From positions 94,328 through 158,327 of the forward strand of contig JAUZNX010000008.1 in assembly GCA_030706745.1 (NCBI GenBank): 64,000 bases of DNA. Reading direction: 5' to 3'. This DNA is from Bacteroidota bacterium (GTDB taxonomy: Bacteria > Bacteroidota > Ignavibacteria > Palsa-1295). Of the stretch, positions 35,572 through 44,193 are shown piece by piece (position 1 is the first letter of the stretch; each line of letters opens with the position of its first letter). The notes beneath the pieces are model-generated. The model saw nothing but the letters and a program-made list of their open reading frames with translations. It made no database searches and was not told the DNA's origin. Both the position numbers and the translations under genes were made by a program.

Positions 35572-36738
35572 TCAAAAAACATACAATAGATTGAGACTTG
35601 CAGTCGGCTGAAACTGGACCATGCTTCCCTGTTGATCGAATACGTCGGCGGTGGACCAGTCGTATCGCAGATCTCCACGAATGACGAGGCGCTCTGTTGG
35701 TTTCCAGCATGGAGTGAGTGTGCACTCGTGCAATGTCTGGTTGATCCCGGTTCGGGCGCCATTTGGATCGTCAAAGATTTCAGCACGAAGGCAGAATGAG
35801 AACTTCTGACTCATCGTAGCAATCAAATATCCTGCCGCGCCACGCCAGATCGCAGTGCCAATCTGCATTACAGTCTCCTCCTGTCCCGCTGTATGTGAGC
35901 CGACTGGATCGTTCTGTTCGCTTCCGTAATCTGCATTGAATCCCAGCACAAGTGGCTCACTGAACTTGAAGGAGGCAGCAAAATCGATGACCATTCGTTC
36001 GTCGCTGGTGTTGCCATTCTTTTCAGGGCCCCCAATGGCCGTGATGGTGACATTCGTCCCAGATGATGGTGTCCAAGATACATCCGCGCACGTAGTCTTG
36101 GCTTTGTTGTTGTCAACTGAATTATCCCAGCCATTCACGAGTAACACGGCAGCCGAGAGGGCATCACTGAGTGGGTAAGTCGCACGAATGCCGGTGTGGG
36201 TATATGGGATGGCATACCCAAACATGAAAGAGTGAGATGCATTGTCATTGTAATTGTCCGATCGTTCGACATACTCGTATCCAGCAGGGCAGAGGAATTT
36301 GCCGAAATCGAATTGCAAGCCTCGACCGATTGGCGCATTGTAAGATAAGAAGGCTTGTTCGAAATCGACATTCAGCGCCGGAAAGCCCGCTGACTGCATG
36401 ATCCGTGGAATGTACGGCCCGGCATTAACATCTACTCGAAATCCAGCCTCCCCCAAAGCCGCTTCGTGCTTCAAAGTCAACGAGAATAGATCAAATTGGA
36501 ATGAATTCGAAGCAATATCGAAGACTCGGAATTGATTCTGTGCGCTCGCAGGGCGATTGAAATTGTAAGTTGCGCTTGTGCTAATGAGGCCATTAACCGC
36601 AATGCTCTTGTACCACACGAGGGAATCTGCGGCCTGCGGCTGTGCCCGAACACGAACAGAAAGATGTAATGTGATTATCGTTGTGATGATAAATCCCATT
36701 CGCCAGCGGGCAAAGGGCATTTGTAGGTATGATCTCAC
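35572..36738 (-). CDS. Outer-membrane beta-barrel protein (OmpL-like / BBP2 family)
   Basis: This 388-residue protein has a signal peptide (FIITTIITLHLSVRVRA) and then a series of alternating polar/apolar strands ending in aromatic LLYVF, as expected for a beta barrel. Motifs GKFLCPAGYEYVERSDNYN and TGIRATYPLSDALSAAVLLVNGWDN match the putative porin-2 family. Its ATG overlaps the amt stop by 4 bases, so the two are translationally coupled. It probably lets ammonium or another small solute cross the outer membrane for Amt. Confidence 0.85.
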   Translation of the reverse strand: MRSYLQMPFARWRMGFIITTIITLHLSVRVRAQPQAADSLVWYKSIAVNGLISTSATYNFNRPASAQNQFRVFDIASNSFQFDLFSLTLKHEAALGEAGFRVDVNAGPYIPRIMQSAGFPALNVDFEQAFLSYNAPIGRGLQFDFGKFLCPAGYEYVERSDNYNDNASHSFMFGYAIPYTHTGIRATYPLSDALSAAVLLVNGWDNSVDNNKAKTTCADVSWTPSSGTNVTITAIGGPEKNGNTSDERMVIDFAASFKFSEPLVLGFNADYGSEQNDPVGSHTAGQEETVMQIGTAIWRGAAGYLIATMSQKFSFCLRAEIFDDPNGARTGINQTLHECTLTPCWKPTERLVIRGDLRYDWSTADVFDQQGSMVQFQPTASLNLLYVF

Positions 36739-37970
36739 AGATGTTCCAAATACGCAATTTCACCATGCAACGTGACATCGAGTCCTGCGATCTCATGTTC
36801 TTCCTCGACGCGGACCGGGGTGATGAGATTGATCAGCTTGAGCATTCCATAAGTAAAACCAAAAGCCCAAACCGATGAGAACAAGATTGCGATGAGCTGC
36901 TTGCCGAGGAAGTGCGTGTTACCATGCAATAGTCCATTTGTGCCGACCGCGGGATTGAATGTTGCATCGGCAAAGACTCCAAGCAATACGATTCCGAGCG
37001 CGCCACCTACGCCATGAACTCCCCAGACGTCGAGCGCATCATCCCATTTCATCCTGTTCTTGAGCATGACAGCTAAGAAACAAACGAGGCCGGCGATCAC
37101 GCCGATCAAGACCGCAGAGGTAGGGGAAACATAACCGGCAGCAGGTGTGATGGTCGCAAGTCCAGCGACAGCACCCGTTAGCAGGCCAAGGAATTTCGGC
37201 TTCCGAGTGGTCATCCATTCAACGATCATCCACGTTACGGCCGCAAACGATGCGGCGATATCCGTATTCAAAAATGCGCTGGCGGTGACAGCATCGACGC
37301 GAAATTCACTCCCGGCGTTAAATCCATACCATCCGAACCACAGCAATCCGGTACCGAGTGCGACGAGCGGAATGGAATGCGGACCGGCATCTTTCGCGCG
37401 ACGCTTGCCGACGATGAGCACCGAAGCCAGGGCTGCCATTCCAGCGATGTTGTGGACGACGATACCGCCTGCAAAATCAAGCACGCCCCATTGCGCAAGC
37501 AAACCGCCACCCCAGATCATGTGGACGAACGGAAAGTAAACAAAAACCAGCCAGCCCGTCAGGAAAAGCATGTACGCCTTGAACGTCACCCGGTTGGCGA
37601 AGGCCCCAGTGATCAGCGCAGGCGTGATGATCGCGAACATCATTTGGTACGCGATGAAGACAATCATCGGTATCGTCGGATTGATGGGCGAGGGGCTCAT
37701 CAGATCGACTCCCGAAAGGAACGCCTTATCGAGATTGCCGATCACGCCACCGACATCGCCGCTGAAGCAAAGCGAGTAGCCGAACGCATACCAGATTACC
37801 GTCGTCCAACCCATGCTGACGAACGATTGGATCATGATCGCCAGCACGTTCTTGCGTCCGACGAGTCCGCCATAGAAGAAGGCGAGTCCCGGCGTCATAA
37901 GCATGACAAGGCTCGAACACAGCAGCATGAAACCGGTATTTCCAGTATCGATCGTCATTGCGGGATGCAT
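36735..37970 (-). CDS. amt: Ammonium transporter Amt
   Basis: This 411-residue protein has about eleven membrane helices. The FFYGGLVGRKNVL and GGIVVHNIAGMAALASVLIVG segments are typical; the twin-histidine pore is H in VVHNIAG and H in WGVHGVGG. It moves ammonium across the inner membrane. It has no adjacent P-II (glnK) gene, which is unusual for amt. The porin gene downstream is coupled to it. Its leader carries the conserved element at 38069-38184 and a TATATT/GGCACC promoter. Confidence 0.96.
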   Translation of the reverse strand: MHPAMTIDTGNTGFMLLCSSLVMLMTPGLAFFYGGLVGRKNVLAIMIQSFVSMGWTTVIWYAFGYSLCFSGDVGGVIGNLDKAFLSGVDLMSPSPINPTIPMIVFIAYQMMFAIITPALITGAFANRVTFKAYMLFLTGWLVFVYFPFVHMIWGGGLLAQWGVLDFAGGIVVHNIAGMAALASVLIVGKRRAKDAGPHSIPLVALGTGLLWFGWYGFNAGSEFRVDAVTASAFLNTDIAASFAAVTWMIVEWMTTRKPKFLGLLTGAVAGLATITPAAGYVSPTSAVLIGVIAGLVCFLAVMLKNRMKWDDALDVWGVHGVGGALGIVLLGVFADATFNPAVGTNGLLHGNTHFLGKQLIAILFSSVWAFGFTYGMLKLINLITPVRVEEEHEIAGLDVTLHGEIAYLEHL

Positions 37971-37989
37971 AATGGGTCTCCTAAATCAG

Positions 37990-38145
37990 TTAGTGACTGG
38001 ACAGCGGACGCAAAAATAGCACATTTATCCACATGCAACCCCGAGATCTCGCCTCCAGAAATCGCGCCTTTTGTTTTTTGAATTTCATATTCATAATCAC
38101 TGCCGTTTCCGCGCCGCTTTCGCCATTTGCCTCGATTTCATTCAT
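37990..38145 (-). CDS. Possible conserved leader peptide upstream of amt
   Basis: ATG 38145 opens a 51-codon frame starting MNEIEANGESGAETAVIMN and ending 20 bases before the amt ATG. Its first 25 residues match the 29-codon frame at 15234 at 17 of 25 positions, although the second half differs. No clear ribosome site precedes it. It may be a regulatory leader peptide or only sequence in a conserved untranslated leader. The ATG sits in a palindrome TCATTCATGAATGA. Confidence 0.35.
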   Translation of the reverse strand: MNEIEANGESGAETAVIMNMKFKKQKARFLEARSRGCMWINVLFLRPLSSH

Positions 38146-38184
38146 GAATGATTTCTCTCTTTTGAGTTGTCATTTAATAAACGA
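38069..38184 (-). repeat. Conserved leader element, copy 2 (amt leader)
   Basis: The reverse complement of this stretch matches 15194-15311, with TTATTAAATGACAACTCAAAA and GGCAGTGATTATGAATATG shared exactly or nearly so. It lies between the promoter at 38245 and amt. It contains the perfect palindrome TCATTCATGAATGA. Confidence 0.7.
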
Positions 38185-38217
38185 CTCCTCCTGGCCAATC
38201 TTTTGTCAATGAGCAAT

Positions 38218-38245
38218 GGTGCCACTCACAACCCGGACTAATATA
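38218..38245 (-). promoter_or_regulatory. TATATT / GGCACC promoter-like element of amt
   Basis: On the minus strand, TATATT (38245-38240) is followed 16 bases later by GGCACC (38223-38218) and then ATTGCTCATTGACAA, which matches the duplicated promoters at 12181 and 15031. No strong -35 box is visible at 17 bases. Confidence 0.55.
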
Positions 38246-38456
38246 GGGCAACTTTGGCCGATTGGTACCACCACGTGAAAAAATGGTTTAAAAATCCTTC
38301 GGCTTTTTCAAGGAGTGGTTCGTGGGTGGCTTTAATACTTTGCGTAGCGAATATAATTTTTATTGTTTCTATTGAAAAGTAGGTGTAACCCTTTGCCATC
38401 TCGCTGGTTTTCTATGGTAGAAGCTTGGTTTCTCACGAATGTTTGAGGGCGTGCCC

Positions 38457-39275
38457 ATGAAACGATTATTCGCAGCGGTGATTCTCCTTCTCGTCTCCAG
38501 CCTAACGGCAAGCCCTGCCGAGGCGCAGATGGATACATGCCTAGCACTCTGGCAGGACATACCAACTCTATGTCATGGCATACCCCACGATACAGCCATG
38601 TGGATGAATCCTGATAGCCTTAAGTTTGATACTTGCTCATCCGATACCCCATTCTATTATCTTTCGGGAGCGACGATGTTACATTCGTCATTTGCGCGGA
38701 AGGATTTTCAACTCACATTCCGCTATTATGTATTGGCGGACACTGGCGTGCCTGTGGGAGATACGGTCTATCGGAGCTGGAAGGACATTGACACGAAGTA
38801 TCTAAATATTCGAAATGCACTCGCAGCGATCGAGCGACGCTTCGGCACATTTACCTTATGGAGGACTGCATACACCGAAGACGACACATCTTGGTTCACT
38901 CGAAGAGAGTGGGATTTGATTTTCGATCGCTATGTCTACGCCGACACAATAGTCAATTATTTGTCGAACGTGCCTGGCCTCGATAGCAGCGAAGCAGTAA
39001 GGTTCTATGGTTCGATCCGCTACTTCACTGGTGTGGCACAAAATAACATAACTTCCGCTCCACGCTTATGGCCAGTACCATGTGACCGCGAGCTTTTTAT
39101 AAGCGGAGGATCTAGAATCGGTAGCGCCCAGATTTTTGATGCGCTGGGGAGAGCTGCAACCATCCAGTTGAATGGTACCTCAGATCCTCTATCCTTCGAC
39201 GTCTCGACGTGGGAGCCTGGAATATATTATCTGCGGATCGATCGGAGACTTTTCAGAGTGTTAATCCTTCATTGA
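38457..39275 (+). CDS. T9SS sorting domain-containing secreted protein
   Basis: ATG 38457 (MKRLFAAVILLLVSSLTASPAEAQ) gives a 272-residue product with a clear signal peptide. The body is acidic and rich in Tyr, Trp and Asp, with helical segments and few recognisable motifs. Residues about 205-272 form a short sorting domain (WPVPCDRELFISGGS, IFDALGR, WEPGIYYLRIDRR, FRVLILH). The fold of the body is unknown. Confidence 0.8.
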   Translation: MKRLFAAVILLLVSSLTASPAEAQMDTCLALWQDIPTLCHGIPHDTAMWMNPDSLKFDTCSSDTPFYYLSGATMLHSSFARKDFQLTFRYYVLADTGVPVGDTVYRSWKDIDTKYLNIRNALAAIERRFGTFTLWRTAYTEDDTSWFTRREWDLIFDRYVYADTIVNYLSNVPGLDSSEAVRFYGSIRYFTGVAQNNITSAPRLWPVPCDRELFISGGSRIGSAQIFDALGRAATIQLNGTSDPLSFDVSTWEPGIYYLRIDRRLFRVLILH

Positions 39276-39504
39276 GCAATGAGACATTACTTACTCCCTG
39301 CCATTCTCTTTTTCGCACTTACAGCCAAAATAATTGAAGAATTCTTCGCCGAGAGTATTCTCTGTCTGAATTTGTTTTGTACATTGTGCTTTCATTGGTT
39401 CCGGTGCCCTTCACACCAGTGGTGCAGAGGTTGGTTCTTTGCCGGATTTTCGTGGCGCTCAGGGCGCATGGAAAATGAAACTCAAGGTAGCATTGCAATA
39501 ACTC
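39276..39504. other. Spacer between two T9SS genes
   Basis: A 80-codon frame starts at ATG 39279, but it is rich in Cys, Phe and Trp and shows no signal for a real protein. In a second frame, about 39410-39485, SGAEVGSLPDFRGAQGA has a phage tail-collar look, but without a start. I do not call either a gene. Confidence 0.4.
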
Positions 39505-41541
39505 ATGTTCAGAAAAAGTAGGCTAATATTTCTTATCACGTTCTGGCCGGCTCTCTTGGTTGGCCAGAACCTCAAGTGGAGTTTACGGCATTCCCCGTAT
39601 TCCTTTCCAAGCCTCGTTGCACTCAAGAATGATGGTGCGGTTGCAACCTGTTCTCTCGATGGGTCGATCATGCTATACAGTTTAGATCGCAGTTCATCTT
39701 ATTCGGAACCCTATGTGAAGGCTGATAGCAGTGCCACCGTCATGCGATTCAGCAATAACGAAAAGCTATTGGTGGGCGCGGCGACAGGTTCGCTGCAGGC
39801 GTTTAATCTCAGCGATGGCAGATATAGGGAATCGAACCTAGGAGGCGCAATAGAGGATATTGCGACTGGTGACAACATTATCGCTGTTGTCACAACCGAT
39901 GGAATTGTCAACATTCTAGACTCAAGTTTAACCTCTATAAGATCTTTTAAAGCACCTTCGGGCAAGCATCGAATTGCACTCGGAAGATCGGGCAACACCT
40001 TGGCTGTTACAGCCGATTCAAGGATTGTTATTTCAGCTTCAGGAGGTACGGCTTCTGATACCATCCAGATGCCGAATCGAGTTCTATCCCTGTGTTTTGA
40101 CGATAACGATGAAAATCTGTTCGTCGCTTGCCAAGGCGGATTATATTCAGTCTCACGTATGACGAAGGAGATTCAAACATTAACTGAAGTCAGTGCACCT
40201 GCTTTTGATGCCAAATTTTCGGGGAATGGCAAGAAAGTACAATATCTATTTCAAGACAGTATCGTTTTAATCGCTTTTCCAGAGATTCAAAAGACCGTCT
40301 GGAACACGGGTTACGTCCAACAGGCAGCCATATCCTTCACAGGTGATACTGCAATAATTCTTGGTATTCGAACTCTTGACGTCGCTGCTGGAGCAAACAT
40401 TTATTCCCTTTGGGGCTTGAATGGGCCAATTACTGGGATAGCTACTTCTTCAGATCGTAATTCTGTGATTGCTGTTTCTGGCGAAGCTGGTTTAGTTGGT
40501 TACTTCAACAGTGAGGGAGCGCGGCTTTGGCTAACTCAAAGTTCAAGGATTCAGCAGAATTCAAGTTTGTCTGCAAATGATTCTTTTGTTTTCGTGAGTA
40601 CGTGGGACGGTTCCGTTTTGGCGTACAGCGTTCAAAACGGTGACTCATTGTTCGTAATAGAATCTAATTCAGGACTTACGGTAATTTTTCAGGTCTTGAT
40701 GGGTTCTCGTCTGTATGTGACTTACTCCGATAGTACCATACGGATCTGGGCTGTCGATCAAAGGCGTTTTATAGACAGCATTATGCTGCCTTATGGTGTC
40801 CAGCCTGGGCTTCTAGCGGCGTCTTTAGATGGCTCTCTGATTGCTGCATCAGATGGTCAAAGATATTTCATTTATTCCATTGCGGACCGCCGAATATTAG
40901 TGTCTACTTCTCATTGGGTGACTCCAATTAGATCGTTAGATTTCAGTTCAGACGATAGTATCCTATTGATCGGTGCACAACAGGCGGCTAGCTATGTGCC
41001 AGTGAATGGTTCAAGCGGATCTTATTACCATTATTTTGGTAGCGCATATTACGGATCGAGTAAACATGAACTCATTGCCGTAGGCGATGACAGCTCGCTA
41101 CAGGTGGGAAAAGATGATGAGTCGGTTCCTAACAAAGAACATCTCTTCTGGGGGAGGCCAGCGGCTATTGCTCTTAATATGAGTCGAAATGTCCTTGCAT
41201 TTGGATCTGTGAATGGAGACATTCAATGTGTCACCCTTGCTTCCGGTCACAGCGACGTCGCAACTTCTAATGGCGTCTCGGAGATTGTATACGTTCATCC
41301 CAATCCCGCACGCGATCAGGCGTTGATCTGCATCGATGAGATGGTGGCTGGCGAGCCGTTCGTCGCCGAAGTAGTCAGCATGACCGGCGAGCATATCGCT
41401 ACGCTCTACGATGCGACGCCCGAGGCCGATCTCGGTCTGTGCCATCGTCTGGATTGCTCGCACCTCGCGGCCGGGACCTATTTCGTCCGCATCGCGAGTT
41501 CGACACAGGGCCGGACGGTGAAGTTTGAAGTGGTGCGGTAG
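39505..41541 (+). CDS. Secreted WD40/PQQ-like propeller protein with T9SS sorting domain
   Basis: This 678-residue protein has a signal peptide (FRKSRLIFLITFWPALLVGQ). Residues about 25-580 hold repeated propeller strands, for example VATCSLDGSIMLYSLD, LFVACQGGLYSVS, and VTYSDSTIRIWAVDQRRFID. The last 90 residues are a sorting domain (VYVHPNPARDQALICID, VVSMTGEHIATL, LAAGTYFVRIAS, FEVVR). The body (to about 41270) is clearly poorer in GC than this tail and its neighbours. It probably binds a ligand or partner at the surface. A strong terminator follows. Confidence 0.86.
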   Translation: MFRKSRLIFLITFWPALLVGQNLKWSLRHSPYSFPSLVALKNDGAVATCSLDGSIMLYSLDRSSSYSEPYVKADSSATVMRFSNNEKLLVGAATGSLQAFNLSDGRYRESNLGGAIEDIATGDNIIAVVTTDGIVNILDSSLTSIRSFKAPSGKHRIALGRSGNTLAVTADSRIVISASGGTASDTIQMPNRVLSLCFDDNDENLFVACQGGLYSVSRMTKEIQTLTEVSAPAFDAKFSGNGKKVQYLFQDSIVLIAFPEIQKTVWNTGYVQQAAISFTGDTAIILGIRTLDVAAGANIYSLWGLNGPITGIATSSDRNSVIAVSGEAGLVGYFNSEGARLWLTQSSRIQQNSSLSANDSFVFVSTWDGSVLAYSVQNGDSLFVIESNSGLTVIFQVLMGSRLYVTYSDSTIRIWAVDQRRFIDSIMLPYGVQPGLLAASLDGSLIAASDGQRYFIYSIADRRILVSTSHWVTPIRSLDFSSDDSILLIGAQQAASYVPVNGSSGSYYHYFGSAYYGSSKHELIAVGDDSSLQVGKDDESVPNKEHLFWGRPAAIALNMSRNVLAFGSVNGDIQCVTLASGHSDVATSNGVSEIVYVHPNPARDQALICIDEMVAGEPFVAEVVSMTGEHIATLYDATPEADLGLCHRLDCSHLAAGTYFVRIASSTQGRTVKFEVVR

Positions 41542-41560
41542 TTTGGGATTGTCCAAAACA

Positions 41561-41588
41561 GAAGAGGCGGCATTACTGCCGCCTCTTC
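41561..41588. terminator. Bidirectional terminator
   Basis: GAAGAGGCGGCA and TGCCGCCTCTTC form a perfect 12-base stem with a TTAC loop between two convergent genes. Confidence 0.92.
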
Positions 41589-41626
41589 TTACAAGCCTAA
41601 AGCTTTATTGGCTTAGGTGCTTGCGC

Positions 41627-42004
41627 TTACCAGCGCTTGCCACCGCCGCCACCGCTGCCGCCTGAGCGACCGCCGCCGCCGCCATAGCCACCACCGCTGC
41701 CGCCGCGACCACCGCCGCCGCCGCCACGATAGCCGCCGCCACCACCACCGGAGCGTTGCTCCATCGGGCGAGCTTCGTTCACAGTGATCGTACGACCACC
41801 GAGATCCGCTTCGTTGAGTTCTGCGATGGCCTTCTTGGCCGCCGCGTCATCGTTCATTTCAACGAATCCGAAGCCTTTGCTGCGTCCGGTATCGCGATCC
41901 ATAATCACTCGGGCGCTTGCGATCTCGCCGTAGCTCGAGAAGATTTGGTTGAGTTGGTCATCGTCCGTCTGATACGGAAGACCACCGACATAGATTTTCG
42001 TCAT
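41627..42004 (-). CDS. Glycine-rich RNA-binding protein (RRM)
   Basis: This 125-residue protein has one RRM at residues 3-78 with RNP2 IYVGGL and RNP1 KGFGFVEM. A glycine-rich tail of about 45 residues follows, ending KRW. Bacterial proteins of this type are small single-RRM proteins that bind RNA and are often cold-induced. The GC-rich tandem GGN codons explain the low-complexity DNA at 41640-41755. Its promoter must lie in the 383-base gap to the right. Confidence 0.94.
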   Translation of the reverse strand: MTKIYVGGLPYQTDDDQLNQIFSSYGEIASARVIMDRDTGRSKGFGFVEMNDDAAAKKAIAELNEADLGGRTITVNEARPMEQRSGGGGGGYRGGGGGGRGGSGGGYGGGGGRSGGSGGGGGKRW

Positions 42005-42387
42005 GTCTCTAAATTGGAATTATCAAAGAAATTGCTTTACGAAGACGGGAATTAGGGAAGGTGTGAATGATCCTCACGGAGTGCGGGGACTCATTCGCAA
42101 GTAAAGCAATCAGGAAAAGCAGGTGCAATAACGCAAGAGCCGAATCGCTGGATGCAAAACCAGAATCTCAAAAACTCGAAACCGAAAGCTGTGAATGTAC
42201 TAAAGAGCATGAGGCGTGTCGAATTCGATGCGAATCGGCTTCGTCGTACCACAAGCTCGTTGCGTTAAACATGGATTCCAGAGATACGTTCGGGCCGGGA
42301 GAAGAATGTTTTCTAACTCATCAATAGTGCGCTTTTGCATCGGATTGGCACAATCTTGTTGGAAGAAATGGCTTTCGAGTCACCTCT
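42005..42387. other. Intergenic region between RRM and DUF3943 genes
   Basis: The 383 bases contain overlapping short reading frames on both strands but none with a credible start and family. A TTGCAT hexamer near 42335 lies upstream of the DUF3943 start. I can name no promoter or RNA with confidence. Confidence 0.4.
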
Positions 42388-43050
42388 ATGAAAACACTAT
42401 TATTGGTTTTCCTCGGCAGTAGTATCACTACGAATATTGCCTTCAGTCAGATTACTCCATCTAATAACATAGCGCCACCCATGGCGTTGTTCACCCCGCA
42501 GGCCATACCGGACTCCCTGCTCCTGAATTCGGTAGGTTGGCTTTTCAACGACGATCCACATTATTACGGCAGAGCACCAATCTGGGTGCCGCTGGCTAAG
42601 ATCACAATTTCGAATGCCGCACTGTGGGCGATCGATCGCTATGTCTTCAACTACGACTTTTCGCATATCAGTTTGAATAGCTGGTCGAACAACCTGAAAG
42701 AAGGGTGGACATGGAATGATGGCGACCGATTCGGCAACGATTTCTTCTTTCATCCCTATACCGGAGGCGGTTACTTCATCGATGCTCGCTCGCTCGGCTA
42801 TAATTTTTGGGAATCGATTCCATTTGCAGTCTTCGGCGCGGTCGAGTGGAAGTACTTTGGCGAAAACGATCAACCGACGTACCCCGACCTGATCAACACC
42901 TCCATCAATGGTACCTTCATCGGCGAGATCGGGTATCGGCTTACATCGAATATTCTGGATGATCGGGCTACCGGGAGCGATCGGGTCTGGAGAGAGATAG
43001 GAGTTGGCCTGATCAGCCCATCGCGATTTCTTTCGCGGCTGATCACTTGA
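42388..43050 (+). CDS. DUF3943 outer-membrane-like protein, N-terminal part before an in-frame TGA
   Basis: The 220-residue frame has a signal peptide (LLLVFLGSSITTNIAFS). It then matches DUF3943: ALWAIDRYVFNYDFSHISLNSW, FGNDFFFHPYTGGGYF, GYNFWESIPFAVFG, ILDDRATGSDRVWREIGVGL. After RLIT a TGA stops it; homologs I recall have a glycine there (RIITGDAW), so GGA-to-TGA is the likely change. The frame continues without interruption for 270 codons downstream. The intact protein would have about 490 residues, the family's usual size. The gene is either a recent nonsense mutant, a sequence error or read through. Confidence 0.8.
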   Translation: MKTLLLVFLGSSITTNIAFSQITPSNNIAPPMALFTPQAIPDSLLLNSVGWLFNDDPHYYGRAPIWVPLAKITISNAALWAIDRYVFNYDFSHISLNSWSNNLKEGWTWNDGDRFGNDFFFHPYTGGGYFIDARSLGYNFWESIPFAVFGAVEWKYFGENDQPTYPDLINTSINGTFIGEIGYRLTSNILDDRATGSDRVWREIGVGLISPSRFLSRLIT

Positions 43051-43080
43051 AAGCTTTGGGAGGTTGCCGATCAACCAACA

Positions 43081-43860
43081 TTGGAGCGCGAGCCGATGGA
43101 TGCCCGGCTTTCGCTGGGGCCTCACATGGTCAACAATGGGACCACATTTGGTTCTGGGCCAGTCAAATTGAGTGCTAACCTTATGATCGATTATGGTGAC
43201 CCATTCGAGTTGCGGGATCGAAAACCCTACGATCACTTCAAAGTCTGGGGCGAGTTCACGAATGCCTATCAGCGGAAATATCTGGGCGGCGTTACGGGAT
43301 ATGGGCTGCTGACTGGGACGAATGTTCATCTCGGAAACTGGCAAATGCTCATGGGGCTCTATCAACATTTCGATTATTTCGATAATCTTACCTTCGAGTT
43401 AGGCGATGTGGCCTTTGGTGGCGGTATCGAATCGAAGCTTCCCATCGGGGAGCATCACGACCTCTACTCGAATCTGCATTTGAGCTTTATGCCGTTTGCG
43501 GCAAATAATGCGAGCTTCTTCCCGATCGATACCACGCAAACCAGAGACTACAGCTATGGCGATGGATTCCAGGTTATGACCGAAACTGGTTTCTCGATCG
43601 GAGACCATTTCCTCGATGTCTCAGCGATCGGTTACTATTTCTATTTCAGCTCCTTTTATGGTGTGCCGACAAAGAACTCGATCGTGCTTTTGAAACCCCG
43701 CTTGGCCATAAATCTTTGGAAGAACTTCGATATTGGCGCGGAACATCAGAACTACCTGAGCGACCGCACGTCACCCTCGCTGGCGGCCGCGACAATCAAA
43801 CGAACAGAACAGCGATTCTTCATCCAGTGGAATTGGAATCACTTTCCGCACAGTCAGTAA
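43081..43860 (+). CDS. DUF3943 outer-membrane-like protein, C-terminal part after the in-frame TGA
   Basis: This is the same frame as the preceding entry, reading KLWEVADQP after the TGA. An ATG at 43096 and the nominal 43081 are both internal and lack a signal peptide, so independent translation would give a mis-localised barrel half. The 259 residues show alternating beta strands and an end NWNHFPHSQ typical of an outer-membrane barrel. I treat it as the second half of one gene. Confidence 0.7.
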   Translation: MEREPMDARLSLGPHMVNNGTTFGSGPVKLSANLMIDYGDPFELRDRKPYDHFKVWGEFTNAYQRKYLGGVTGYGLLTGTNVHLGNWQMLMGLYQHFDYFDNLTFELGDVAFGGGIESKLPIGEHHDLYSNLHLSFMPFAANNASFFPIDTTQTRDYSYGDGFQVMTETGFSIGDHFLDVSAIGYYFYFSSFYGVPTKNSIVLLKPRLAINLWKNFDIGAEHQNYLSDRTSPSLAAATIKRTEQRFFIQWNWNHFPHSQ

Positions 43861-43877
43861 GGTTTAAAGTCCAGGAT

Positions 43878-44159
43878 TCAATATTTTGCTCGGAGCGATT
43901 CGCAAAGACTTTCCAGCCGAGATTGCAGTCGCGTGTCCGCAACCCTGAATGGTTCCTCCAGAGGATCTAAGCGTCGAAATGTAACGTCGCCGAATGTTGT
44001 CGTACCAAAGTCGGCACACTCGCTGCTGCTGAGCCGGTGGATACGATTTTTCGCGAATCCGATTGCCACTTCCAGCAGATCATAGTCAACGCGATCATCC
44101 ACGCGGCTCTGAAAACCGCGCAGGTCTGTTGCCGGCGCAGGAACTATCGAAATTGTCAT
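43878..44159 (-). CDS. Small protein of unknown function downstream of lexA
   Basis: The 93-residue frame starts at an ATG preceded at 7 bases by GAGAGG, a good ribosome site. It lies 34 bases after the lexA stop, in the same orientation, so it is probably an SOS-operon member. The peptide is charged with few hydrophobic runs (MTISIVPAPATDLRGFQS, VADTRLQSRLESLCESL). No family is recognised. It is convergent with the DUF3943 gene. Confidence 0.62.
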   Translation of the reverse strand: MTISIVPAPATDLRGFQSRVDDRVDYDLLEVAIGFAKNRIHRLSSSECADFGTTTFGDVTFRRLDPLEEPFRVADTRLQSRLESLCESLRAKY

Positions 44160-44193
44160 AGCAAACCTCTCTATTGTCTTGATTTAATTGGTG

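Larger units (their letters stand above)
37971..38456. other. amt leader region
   Basis: The 486 bases between amt and the divergent T9SS gene hold, on the minus strand, a promoter-like site, the conserved leader element, and a 51-codon frame in it (37990-38145). On the plus strand a TATAATTTTTATTG-like AT-rich stretch near 38345-38365 may drive the T9SS gene. Confidence 0.5.

Noticed and set aside
39279..39521. 80-residue frame between T9SS genes as a real protein
   Set aside because: Its composition is extreme in Cys, Phe and Trp, there is no ribosome site, and it overlaps the next signal-peptide gene.
41640..41755. GGC/GCC-rich tandem sequence as a repeat or CRISPR-like array
   Set aside because: It is fully explained by glycine codons of the RRM protein's tail.
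42067..42327. 86-residue plus-strand frame upstream of the DUF3943 gene
   Set aside because: No ribosome site, no domain, and it fills the place where promoters of two divergent genes are expected.
42388..43860. Recoding of TGA as glycine or tryptophan
   Set aside because: Many intact genes in the window end in TGA (for example ispG and rlpA-region neighbours), so TGA is a normal stop here.
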